From the NCBI GenBank assembly GCA_007115705.1, contig QXEO01000410.1, positions 372,001 to 436,000 on the forward strand: a DNA stretch of 64,000 nucleotides, given 5' to 3'. Below the pieces are notes generated by a model. That model ran no database searches. It was not told where the DNA came from and saw only the letters and a list, made by a program, of their open reading frames with translations. Position numbers and translations under genes: made by a program. Position 1 is the first letter of the stretch. Each line of letters begins with the position of its first letter. The stretch comes from Dactylis glomerata. Its lineage: Eukaryota > Streptophyta > Magnoliopsida > Poales > Poaceae. This document shows, in pieces, positions 44,558-54,982 of this stretch.

Positions 44558-44965
44558 TACCTGATTGGGTAAAAACGAAGGCATAAAGAAATGAATGGCG
44601 TTAAAAAACAGAAGGAGAAGCTGCTCTAGATTTGCTACCAATTTGGGCAATCAAGAATGAATGAGATCAAGCGAGAGAGAGGAAAAAGGTGCATTGAAAA
44701 CTGCTAATCTGGGCGAAAGAGACCGAAACCACTCGTGCCCACATCCCGAACCCACACGGCTCCACACGCTATGGCTCCACACGCTACGGCCCTAGCTTCG
44801 CTCGTATGAAAAGGCGCTCTGAAAAGGCAATGCCAATTTGGCCCGAGAGAGACAGAACCGAGCTCTCACGTACAACCAAACGCGGTCTCGTCCTGTCCCA
44901 CGCGGTCCCTTTCTACCAGCCCCACGCGACGCGGCCCCACACGACGTGGCCCTACACATCAGCAT
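44558..44965. other. MULE3 stretch before the right TIR
   Basis: No gene. It holds a short direct repeat (CTCCACACGCTA twice near 44760-44786). Confidence 0.5.
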
Positions 44966-45111
44966 GGAAACGGTCAACTAAAAGGGAATCCTCCCATCCG
45001 AGCTCCTTCTGAGGGTTCCAAACAAGGGCTTGGGGAAAACTGAGGAAAAACTAAGCGGCTGGGGAAAACTGAGTACAACTAAGGACCTAAGGGCACAAAA
45101 ATAGAAATCCC
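44966..45111 (-). repeat. Right TIR of MULE3
   Basis: Read inward from 45111: GGGATTTCTATTTTTGTGCC, with CTCAGTTTTCCCC twice. Partner of 39706-39850. Confidence 0.88.
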
Positions 45112-45120
45112 AATAGTAAC
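45112..45120. repeat. Right 9-bp TSD of MULE3
   Basis: AATAGTAAC against AATAGTAAA at 39697-39705; one base differs. Confidence 0.8.
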
Positions 45121-46431
45121 AGTATGCGAGTAAAGTAAATAGTGCGAGTACAGTAAACAGGTGATAGCAATATAATGGAAATATGACCGGGGTCCACAGT
45201 TCACTAGTGGTGTCTCTCCATAAGATAAAATAACACATGCTGGGTAAACAAATTACAGTTGGGCAATTGATAGAATAAAGACAACGTGCATATGATGAGA
45301 GGATCACTATGAGATTTACTCTGGGCATTACAACAAGATACATAGACCGCCATCCAACTGCATCTATGACTAATAATCCACTTGTGGTGAATCAATCCGA
45401 GAACTCCACAAGTATTAAGTTGCGAACAACAGATAATTGCATTAAGGAAAGTGTGTAATGTAAACAAGCATATGCCCTCGAGCATATGAATGTTGTTTTC
45501 CCCCTAGTAGCAACAGCACATCTACAACCTTAGAGGTTTCTGTCACTCCCCCAGATTAAATAGAGGCATGAACCCACTATCGAGCATAAATACCCCCTCT
45601 TGGAGTCACTAGCAACTACTCGGCCAAGATAGCTACTAACAATGGATAGCATGCAAGATCATAAATAACATAGAGATAACATAAGATATATTTCAGTATA
45701 GCAACTCAATCATAACACCAATATTCATCGGATCCCAACAAACTAAACATATAGAATTACATAACGGTGATCTCAATCATGTAGGGCAGCTCATGAGATC
45801 TAAACATGAAGCACATGGTGGAGAATACAACCATCTAGCTACTGCTATGGACCCATAGTCCAAGGTAGACTACTCACTCATCGCGCCGGAGGCAAGCATG
45901 GCGATGAAGAAGACCTCCGGTGGTGATTCCCCTCTCCGACAGGGTGCCGGGAAGAGCTTCTGGACCCTCCCGATCTTCGGGTCGACGGCGGTCGTGGATC
46001 GCGATGTGTTCTAGAAAAGTGATCGGGTCTTTAGGTTTTTCCCGTCGGGGGGTCTTTATAGGCGAAGGGGCATCGTCAGGAGTGGACCGAGGCTCCCTCA
46101 CACATAGGGGGCGCGGCCTACCCCTGGGCCACGCCGCCCTGTTTTGTGGGGCCCTCATGGCCCCACTCCATCTCCTCTTCGGTTCTCTGGAAACTCCGGT
46201 GAAATTCTGGGCGACTGGCTTTGGTTTCATCCAATTCCAAGAATATTTCCTGTGTAGCTTTTCTGAAACACAAAAATAGCAGAAAATAGGGAACTCGCAC
46301 TGTGGCGACTTGTTAATAGGTTAGTTCCGGAAAATGCATAAAAGTGCCACGAAGTGTAACGAAACACTAAGCAAATGGTGTAAAAACAAGCATGGAGCAT
46401 CAAAAATTATGGTTACGTTGGAGACGTGTCA

Positions 46432-46436
46432 ATACT
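46432..46436. repeat. Right TSD of the solo LTR (ATACT)
   Basis: Identical to 39369-39373. Confidence 0.9.
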
Positions 46437-46952
46437 CTCCGGCACATTTGATTCGCTGAACTTCTTCTTGAATTCCTCCCAGGTGAATACCCTTCCTGGA
46501 GGATGTATAGCCACAATATTGTCCCACCATGTTGCTACGGGTCCACATAACAGATGTGTGGCATACCTAAGCTTCTCACTGTCATTGCAACTTACTATGT
46601 TGAGCTTCCTCTCGGTGTCCAATAACCAGTCTTCCGCGTCCATTGGCTCTGGTGCTGATGCAAAAGGAAGTGGTCTTGTATTTAAGAAATCTGCCAATGA
46701 GACTCCATGTGCTCCTTCATTTCGAACTTCACGATTATGGTCCATCACATCCTGCACCATCTTTATTTGGCATTCAATAATCATAAGCTACCTTTCATCT
46801 GCGGTCCTCATGTACTGAGCAAAATCCTGCTGCGTAAGGAATGGTGGTGGTGGTGGTAATGGTTCCCTTGCTGCTGCATCGGCTGCCTCCTTAGCCTTGG
46901 CTTCAGTCTCCATCCTCTGTTGTTCAGATTCTTCACCAACTACCATCGCCAT
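46432..46952 (-). pseudogene. gag N-terminal half of chromovirus G
   Basis: The probable start is MAMVVGEESEQ at 46952, just after a splice-acceptor-like AACAG. The frame includes a Pro-rich segment (PPPPPFLTQQDFAQY), a TAG at about 46788-46790, and then the conserved gag part LADFLNTRPLPFA, EDWLLDTERKL and CGPVATWWDNI. It stops at the solo LTR and continues in frame at 39373. Nucleocapsid and capsid functions are lost through the stop and the insertions. Confidence 0.88.
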
Positions 46953-47248
46953 TCTATCCCCTAACCCTGTTACATTAAGCAAAACTCATAGTTACACCAT
47001 GCTCATGCTTTCTGAGCTCAACTTTATGCACAGTGTTAGTCACACAATAAAAATTCAAATAAAACATAGCCAAATCACACCAAACATATACCATGTATAT
47101 ACATGGGTAAAAAGAACATAGTGTTATATTACTTATCATCCTGTGAGTAACTACACTCACTTATTCAAACTGTGAAAGCAAATACTACATATTACACATA
47201 TGGTACATATGTCACAAAATATGTCGCCTCCATATCTATGGTGGTCCT
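46953..47248. other. Spacer between the pre-gag ORF and gag of G
   Basis: AT-rich, with the run GTGAGTAACTACACTCAC near 47142-47160; possible intron. No gene seen. Confidence 0.5.
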
Positions 47249-48395
47249 CTAGGGGTAGTCGCACTCCCGATACATCCCCGGTGTCCAACCGGTAGCTCGT
47301 GATGTCCTCCTGAGTGAAGCAGGGGCATATGATGACTCCACCGGGAAAAAGTCATAATCAGGTGTAGTACCTAAGTTGAAGTCAGTCATCCCCAGATAAC
47401 TGCTCAACGATGGGTAAACAACATCGGTGGTACCCCTTTCCATCTTAGGCCTTGAGCATTCTCCACGCTCCATGTGAGTAGGTAGCTCCTCCTCCGCATT
47501 TCTACTCTATCTCTATGGGCTTTCCCGCCACATCTCCGGTGCGGTGAACAACTCGGAACTGACTCGTGACCTCATGCTCCGAATCACTTGGAATCGGATC
47601 TCTGGCCGTTCCCATATACTCACCGAAATGCCAACCCATGGAGTTTCCCACTAGACTATCATTATGAGGCATTCCCCATGACTCCAAACCTGCCTCATAT
47701 CCGGCTCCAGTCGAGCCGTGTGCAAAGTGTGCTGGTGGCATCTCTGGTTCAGCCTCGGGCTCAAACTCCCGCTCCTCGGGATCGTCTTCCTCATCTAGGT
47801 TAATAAAATCTCCAGTTGAAAAGGCTGGAGTGGGTGCCCTTGGTGGTCCAGAAGTCTCCCCCGTACACCACGGAGTAGGTGTCGACTCAGTGATCTCGTC
47901 CACTAGACTCTGTATCTCTCCCACTAGTGCTACGTGCACGTGGTAGAACACGCTAAGCAGATGCTTACACCTGTCCATGTGCTCTGCTGTGGCATGTGGG
48001 TGTCTCTTCGCAAACTTGTAACTATCCCGACAAGGATCTTCTCCTTCCTCATAGTGTGGAATGTGCGTGAACTTAGTACCCAATAACTTCTCCGTTTTGT
48101 GTTCACGGATATCAGTTATGGCTCTCATCACTGCTATCTTGTAAGCTACACTAACTGTGCATGCCTCTCCACCTGGCATGATCACGCTCATGCCCAATTT
48201 GGCAGGAAGCATGATCCCTACCTTGTACTTCTGAAAGACTTTACCCTCATAATAAGCATACTTCTTGACTGGAATACGGGTTTCACACCCGCACTCTAGC
48301 AAGATGCCTCGCAAAATATCAGATAAGTTCCCATCATAGTCGTCCAGAGTCACATCCCTAACTTGCACGATGCTTGATGGCCTTGTGCGTACCAT
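47249..48395 (-). pseudogene. Extra ORF upstream of gag in chromovirus G, function unknown
   Basis: The start is taken at MVRTRPSSIVQVRDVTLDDY (48395), directly after a splice-acceptor-like TGCCAG; the frame is open for 298 codons to 47502. It contains ILRGILLECGCETRIP, KYKVGIMLPAKLGM and a Cys/His segment (MDRCKHLLSVFYHVH), then a Pro-rich and very acidic part (LDEEDDPEEREFEPEAEPE). A one-base shift near 47490 leads into a further 75 codons ending CDYP at 47249. It lies between the primer site and gag. I know of no family. Compared with the stop-ridden pol it is remarkably open. It may be an accessory protein expressed by splicing. Confidence 0.55.
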
Positions 48396-48594
48396 CCTGG
48401 CAGTATAAAAGATAAAAATTAGTACATGATGCATCATAATAGTAACAATAAAGAATTGTAATACTAAAAAGTATGACCTTGTTATCCTCAAGTGAATAAC
48501 GTCATGACAATTTTAGAGAACTCTTTACTATTCCTATTTGACTCCTACAGGTCGTTCTCATTAACTAGGCGTCCAACCTAAGGTCAAAGCTTTT

Positions 48595-48606
48595 GCTCTA
48601 ATACCA
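48595..48606 (-). promoter_or_regulatory. Primer-binding site, tRNA-iMet type (chromovirus G)
   Basis: Minus-strand TGGTATTAGAGC, one base from the canonical TGGTATCAGAGC complementary to initiator tRNA-Met; the change is C-to-T. Confidence 0.8.
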
Positions 48607-48608
48607 AC

Positions 48609-49375
48609 TGCGGTGACCTAGCATACCACTGCATGTTGTAGTATACAAGTCGTTGACATAACACTCGTGAAGTACCAATTCAGAAATATTACATCCCTCA
48701 GAGTGGTACAACAGAATCATAGCGGTCTTTATTCAAGCACTGAATATTACAAGCCATAATGTTACAAAGGACTCCAGTTCCTCCTCGGTCCAAAGAGGAA
48801 CACTAGATGGTTCTAAGTTGATACTACAAACCTTAGCTACAAATGAAAGTAGTAAACTAAACATGATGCCCAACTCTAGTCGCTTTATTCTAGGTGTTCG
48901 ATGCGACCAAAGTTTCTATCCTACGACTCTAGGTGTCGACCTCCTCCTCGAGTCCTTCGTTGGGACCATAGGAGATGGTGTAGTCGATGCCTTCGACTCC
49001 TCCTGGTAGATCCAGTTCTTCGTAGTAGACCTCCTCGTAGTTCTTCGGGCTTCCTTCGGTTTCTTCAAACTGGCCCTCCGAGTCTAAGCAAGGGTTAAAA
49101 GGAAGTGGGGTGAGTAACGAGCGTTACCCAGCAAGTTCATTTAATAGCATAGAGGTGTTTGATGCACTAGCTACGACCATAGACTAGAAAGTCTTAGGCC
49201 AAATGCAGTTTTTATAATCATTTCTTCAAAGATTGATTTTATTCAAAGAGTTATGTCCGTCAGTCTTCACAGGTTGATTAGAGCTTCGATGGGCTCCTTT
49301 CCTGCCATGTTCATAGCTCCTTCCCGGAACAGGGAGTATCTTGATACTTGTTGTACTGTCTGCAGAGGTGGTCAC
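48609..49375 (-). repeat. 5' LTR of chromovirus G, terminal part
   Basis: It lies directly before the primer site in the minus direction and ends ACCGCA. The rest is displaced by element R, which begins at 49376. The matching part of the 3' LTR would lie left of the window, so the assignment rests on position alone. Confidence 0.65.
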
Positions 49376-51009
49376 TGATACGTCTCCAACGTATCTATAA
49401 TTTTTGATGCTCCATGCTTGTTTTTACACTATTTGCCTACTGTTTCGTTACACTTAGTGGCACTTTTATGCATTTTCCAGAACTAACCTATTAATGAGTT
49501 GCCACAGTGCCAGTTCCCTGTTTTCTGCTATTTTTTTGTTTCAGAAGTGATACATGGGAAATATTCTCGGAATTGGATGAAACAAGTTCCTGAAGTCGTA
49601 TTTTACCCGGAAGCTTCTAGAGATCCGAAGGAGAGAAGGATAGGGGCCACCAGGGCCCCACATGCAGGGCTAGCGCAGCCAGGGCCTGGGCCACGCCACC
49701 CTGGCGTGAGAGCGCCTGGTCCCTCCTCTGACATTGCCCCTTCGCCTATAAAGACCCCCCGATGGAAAAAACCTAAGGACCTGATCAATTTTCCAGAAAC
49801 ACATCGTGATCCGCCGCCGTCGTTGACTCGAGATCGGGAGGGTCCAGAAGCTCTTCCCGGCACCCTGCTGGAGAGGGGAATCGCCACCGGAGGTCTTCTT
49901 CATTGCCATGCTTGCCTCTGGAGCGATGAGTTAGTAGTCTACCTTGGACTATGGGTCCATAGCAGTAGCTAGATGGTTGTCTTCTCCACCATGTGCTTCA
50001 TGTTTAGATCTCATGAGCTGCCCTACATGATTGAGATCACCGTTATGTAATTCTACATGTTTGGTTTGTTGGGATCCGATGAATATTGGTGTTTATGATT
50101 GAGTTGCTATACTGAAATATATCTTTTGTTATCTCTATGATGTTTATGATCTTGCATGCTCTCCATTTATAGTAGCTATCTTGGCCGAGTAGTTGCTAGT
50201 GACTCCAAGAGGGGGTATTTATGCTCGATAGTGGGTTCATGCCTCTATTTAACCTGGGGGAGTGACAGAAACCTCTAAGGTTGTAGATGTGCTGTTGCTA
50301 GTAGGGAGAAAACAACATTCATAGGCTCAAGGGCATATGCTTTGTTTACATTACACACTTTGCTTAATGCAATTATCTGTTGTTCGCAACTTAATACTTG
50401 TGGAGTTCTCGGATTGATTCACCACAAGTGGATTATTAGTCATAGATGCAGTTGGATGGCGGTCTATGTATTTTGTTGTAATGCCCAGAGTAAATCTCAT
50501 AGTGATCTTCTTGACATATCACGTATATCTTTATTCTATCAATTGCCCAACTGTAATTTGTTTACCCAGCATGTGTTATTTATCTTATGGAGAGACACCA
50601 CTAGTGAACTATGGACCCCGGTCCTATTTCTATCATATTGCTATCACCTGTTTACTTTACTCGCACTGTTTACATTACTCGCATACTTTTACTGTTTTCC
50701 ACTCGATACACTCATAACCTTTGTTTCAAGCAAACCGGTGAGATTGACAACCTCATCGTAAGTTGGGAACAAAGTACTTGGTTGTGTGTGTGCAGGTTCC
50801 GCGTTGCAGCTAGCAAGCAAAGCTTGGATGAGGCGCCATATATAAATTGTCCGAAGCTATCGCAAACTAGCAAGCATCACCTTCATTCGTTTGTCTCTCC
50901 TCTCCAAGAACGATAAACCTTGGTTTCTAAACTGAGGGAAAACTAGCTGCTATACTCATCACACCTTCCTCTTGGGGTTCCCAACGGGCTGGTCATTCAC
51001 CACGCATCA
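49376..51009 (+). repeat. 5' LTR of element R
   Basis: Starts TGATACGTCTCCAACG and ends CACGCATCA. A TATA-like CCTATAAAG lies at 49745-49753, after a GC-rich stretch. Confidence 0.9.
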
Positions 51010-51020
51010 AGCTAATTTTC

Positions 51021-51038
51021 TAGCGCCATTGCCGGGGA
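51021..51038 (+). promoter_or_regulatory. First, degenerate primer-site copy of element R
   Basis: TAGCGCCATTGCCGGGGA, two mismatches from the tRNA-Asp site, 11 bases after the LTR. The preceding AGCTAATTTTCT is repeated before the second copy. Confidence 0.75.
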
Positions 51039-51085
51039 TTGAAGAAGAATAAGCTCCCACGTCAACTAGGCACCAGCTAATTTTC

Positions 51086-51103
51086 TGGCGCCGTTGCCGG
51101 GGA
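51086..51103 (+). promoter_or_regulatory. Second, perfect primer-site copy of element R
   Basis: TGGCGCCGTTGCCGGGGA, 65 bases after the first copy; fully complementary to tRNA-Asp. Confidence 0.8.
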
Positions 51104-51272
51104 GGAAGTAGAAGACTTCTGCGAGGGGAGTTTTTTTCGCACGCACATCCTTTACTTTGTTATTGTTTTGCTTTACTTTATTTATTTTACCTGCATCATT
51201 TTATATCAAAAACCCCAAAAAAATTAGAATCCTTGGTAGTTGTCTTTACTTCTTTACTTTCATTTTGCTGAG

Positions 51273-53335
51273 ATGGCCAATCCTGAAAACACCAAGTTGT
51301 GTGACTTTACTAGCACGAACAATAGTGATTTTATCTGCACTCCTATTGCACCACCTGCTCCTGCTGCAAACTTTTATGAGATTAAGCCTGCTTTGTTGAA
51401 CCTTGTTATGAAAGAGCAATTCTCTGGTGCTAGTACTGAAGATGCTGCAGCTCATCTCAACAATTTTCTTGAGCTATGTGAGATGCAGAAATATAAGGAT
51501 GTAGAAAGTGATATTATTAAGCTCAAGTTGTTTCCTTTTTCTTTGAGAGGAAAAGCTAAAGATTGGCTGCTGTCTTTGACTAAGAATAGTATTGATTCAT
51601 GGGCTAAGTGTAAGGATGATTTATTGGTAGATACTATCCTCCTGCTAAGATTATATCTCTGCGTAGCAATATTATGAAGTTTGCTCAGTTTGATAATGAA
51701 CATGTTGCTCAAGCTTGGGAAAGAATGAAATCTATGATAAAGAATTGCCCCACTCATGGACTGACTACTTGGATGATTATCCAAACTTTTTATGCAGGAC
51801 TGAATTTTTCTTCAAGGAACCTACTTGATTCAGCTGCTAGAGGCACTTTTATGTCCCTTACCTTGGGCGCCGCAACAAAGCTACTCGACAACATGATGGT
51901 AAATTATTCCGAATGGCACACCGAGAGAGCTCCACAAGGTAAGAGGGTAAATTCTGTTGAGGAAACCTCTTCCTTGAATGATAAGATTGATACCATTATG
52001 GCTATGCTTGCTAATGATAGGACTCATGTTGATCCCAATAATGTTCCTTTGGCCTCTCTGGTTGCTCAAGAAGAGCATGTTGATGTGAATTTCATTAGAA
52101 ACAATAATTTTAACAACAATGCTTATAGGAACAATTTTGCTAGTAACAATTATAGGCCGTATCCTTCTACCAATGGTAATGGTTATGGTAATTCTTATGG
52201 TAATTCCTACAACAACACTAGGGCCGCGCCCTCCGAGGTTGAGGTAATGCTCAAGGACTTCATCGGTAAGCAAACTGCTTTTAACAAGTCAGTTGAGGAA
52301 AAATTAGGCAAAATTGATATTCTTGCTTCTAAAGTTGATAGCCTTGCTCATGATGTTGAACTTCTGAAATTAAAAGTGTTGCCTAATGATGTGAAAGAGA
52401 ACAATGTTTTTGCTACTGCTAATGCTATTCAAGTTGGAATTGATGAAAATATTAGATTGTTAGCGGAATTGCATGCTAGGTGGGAAAGAGAAGATGAGAT
52501 GGCTAGAGAGATGAAGGTATGTATTATTACTACCTCTAATGATGTTGCTCCTAATGCTAGCAATCCTCTTACTTTGATTGGTGTAGAGAAAACTCCCACT
52601 CCTTGTCTTAAAAAGCCTAAAACTGCCAAAAAAAATTCTCAAAAGAGTGCTGAAATTTTTCGAAGTGTAGGAGATGATAGCTCTACTTCTTTTAATGATT
52701 TTGATGTTGATGGCTGCAATATATCTGAAGTTATTTTGTTCTTGCAAAAGCTTGCTTTGACTCCCAATGCTAGTTCTTTAAATATTGCTTTTACTAAGCA
52801 TATTACCAATGCTCTCATGAAAATTAGGGATGAAAAGTTGAAGCAAAAAGCCTCTGTTCCCAAGAAGTTAGAAGATGGTTGGGAACCCATCATTGATATG
52901 CATGTTAATGGTTATGATTTCCATGCTTTATGTGATCTAGGTGCTAGTATTTCTATCATGCCTAGAAAGATTTATGACATGCTTGATTTACCTCCTCTTA
53001 AAAAGTGTTATTTTGATGTTCCTATTGCTGATGTTGCTAAGAAGAAACCTTTGGGAAGGATTAATGATGTTCTTATTGTGGTTAACAATAACCATGTTCC
53101 CGTTGATTTTCTTGTTATGGACATTGAATGCCATGCTTCATGTCCTATTATTTTGGGAAGACCCTTTCTCCGAACAGTAGGTGCCATCATTGATATGAGG
53201 GAAGGCACCATCAAATATCAATTTCCACTCAAGAAAGGTATGGAACACTTCCCTAGGAAAATAAAGAAATTACTTTTTGACACTATTCTTAGAGCAAATT
53301 ATGAGCTTGATGCTTCATCACTTGATGTTACTTGA
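51273..53335 (+). pseudogene. gag-protease polyprotein of element R, frameshifted
   Basis: Start at MANPENTKLC. It is the same protein as in element A: gag domain, Asn/Tyr-rich linker (NNNFNNNAYRNN), and retropepsin-like domain with DLGASISIMP and ILGRPFLR. A T is missing near 51620 (compare AAGGATGCTTTTATT in A), so the first frame ends at 51677 and the second runs from 51674 to 53335. The CAA codon at the site of the stop in A is intact here. The defects in A and R are thus different, meaning the shared ancestor was intact. DLGAS in both copies suggests that the unusual protease motif was already present in the active parent. Confidence 0.88.
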
Positions 53336-53968
53336 TTCATAATTTTCTGCGCCTAGCTCAAAGGCATTAAAGAAAAGCACTCTTAGGAGATAACCCAATG
53401 TTTTATTTTTAGTACTTTTTCTTTTATTTGATTCTTAAAAGTCATTACTACTGTAATGACTGCTCCTTATCTTGTTTATTTTGTTTTTGTGCAAAGAGAA
53501 GCCTCTAATTCGAGTGAGGTAAAGATTTGGGGATGTTGCTGTCCTAAAACTGTTTTCGGTGCTGCACCGTAAAAATTCGTATAAATTCTCTATATATCTT
53601 TTGGACCTGCGATTTCTTGTGCGTATGCCCCAGGTTATATCCAAACTTTCATTAGTTGAACACTTTTTTATTTGAGGAACAGAAAACCCCTCACAAATTC
53701 GACCTTTATCAGCTGTTCAGTTTTGACAGATTTTTGCCAATATTTGTGTTTGCCACTTTATCGCTTTCTTTTGAGTTCTTTTGATCACGGAACTCTTGGG
53801 GAGGTTGCTACAGTAGTATTTGCTTTATATGTGGTGGTTTTGAGTTGAAACCTGAAGCAAAAAGAGGTTGATTATATGTTATGCTACATTAATGTTGCTA
53901 ATAGAATTGTGTTTAGTTTTGTATGAAGGAAGTTTTCAAGTGTAGGGATTGGAGAATGATGAGATGAG

Positions 53969-54202
53969 TTGAAGAATGGACAAAAGCTTAAGCTTGGGGA
54001 TGCCCATGCATCACCCCAAGAAATATCCAAGAAGTACAAGCGTCAAAGCTTGGGGATGCCCCCGAGGCACCCCTTCTTCATCGGCAAAAATCAGGTCACC
54101 TTTCAAGACACTATATTTTTATTGCTTCCTGCACTATGTGTTTTTCTTGGAGCGTCAGTTGTTTTAGTTTTCTTTGTTAGTTTGTTTTGTTTGCTGCAAT
54201 AA
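53969..54202 (+). CDS. Small conserved ORF in the 3' region (77 aa), doubtful
   Basis: Same as 3708-3941, with a few substitutions in the hydrophobic half (FLLLPALCVFLGASVV). Coding status is doubtful. Confidence 0.25.
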   Translation: MKNGQKLKLGDAHASPQEISKKYKRQSLGMPPRHPFFIGKNQVTFQDTIFLLLPALCVFLGASVVLVFFVSLFCLLQ

Positions 54203-54632
54203 ATGGTTGGACCCCAACAAATTTCTTTTGGAGGAGATGTACTCGTTTTCATTTGCCAAGAACGCTGTAGTTTTCACTCTTATCAAAAATTGAGTGTTCT
54301 TCTTTTTTTGCTACTGCTACTGCTTTTGGTTTTCGTTTTTGCCTTGATTTGTGTTCAGACCTTGTCATATCTTTTCATCAAGGTGTATTTTTGCCTCTGA
54401 TCTTTATTGGTTTTCATCAAAAGAGGTGCCTTTAAAAATTTCAAATGGTGTTGGAAAAGAGAAAAAGCTTTATGCAAAATAGTGGTACAAGAAGGAGTTT
54501 GTGTAGACCGCGGCTTAGGCTTTTTCATGTCATGCTTGATGTCTTTTTGATAGTATGCTTAGTGGTTTTGCTGTAGCATGACTTGTCTCAAATAACTGAG
54601 ATTGCTTAATGAGCCTTTGAAAAAATCATGCA

Positions 54633-54641
54633 TTGTTTTTA
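54633..54641. repeat. Left 9-bp TSD of MULE2 (TTGTTTTTA)
   Basis: An identical copy is at 62234-62242. The empty-site sequence is seen in P near 28150. Confidence 0.95.
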
Positions 54642-54852
54642 GGGATTTCTATTTTCGTGCCCTCAGGTCGTTAGTTGTACTCAGTTTTCCCCAGCTCGTT
54701 AGTTTTTCCTCAGTTTTCCCCTCGCTCTAGTTTGAAACCCCTCGCGGTCGCTCGGACGGGAGGGTTGCGGTCTGGTCAGAGGCCTTAGACCGTTACCGGT
54801 GACAGCTAGGGAGCCGCGGTGGTTGTGAGTGGACCGTTGCTTTTGAATTGTG
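54642..54852 (+). repeat. Left TIR of MULE2
   Basis: Starts GGGATTTCTATTTTCGTGCC. It is the transposase-proximal TIR, matching 37573-37783 inverted. Confidence 0.93.
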
Positions 54853-54982
54853 TTGACTGTTGACCCAATGAGACACGTCGGACTGGCGGTCTGTCACTCA
54901 CCCAAAGCTTTCCCCTCCGCCCGAGACTGGAAGAGCTCACACACCGCCCCTCCGCCGCCACGCCATCCTACCCTCCTACCTT

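Larger units (their letters stand above)
39706..45111 (+). mobile_element. MULE3: non-autonomous Mutator-like transposon carrying gene fragments
   Basis: 5,406 bp between AATAGTAAA (39697-39705) and AATAGTAAC (45112-45120), a 9-bp TSD with one mismatch; related LTRs show AATAGTAAC to be original. The TIRs of about 145 bp start GG(A/G)(G/A)TTTCTATTTT and share the CTCAGTTTTCCCC repeats of MULE1. No transposase is present. Inside are a broken GRF zinc-finger gene, a 159-bp tandem array, a large inverted repeat, TIR-like blocks, a broken XS zinc-finger gene and a Stowaway insertion. It could be mobilised by a MULE1-type transposase. Confidence 0.9.
39374..46431 (-). mobile_element. Solo LTR in gag of G, carrying MULE3
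   Basis: Without MULE3 it is about 1,643 bp from TGATGC to the rc of TGACACGTCTCC, one LTR in length, with a perfect TSD ATACT on both sides and no internal region. This is the product of recombination between the two LTRs of a former full element. The sub-family matches the fragment at 8501-8784. Confidence 0.9.
53336..54641 (+). other. Non-coding 3' internal region of element R, part 1
   Basis: Homologous to the 3' regions of A, B and P. It contains the iterated AAGCTTGGGGATGCCC block near 53993-54062. Interrupted by MULE2 at 54642. Confidence 0.85.
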
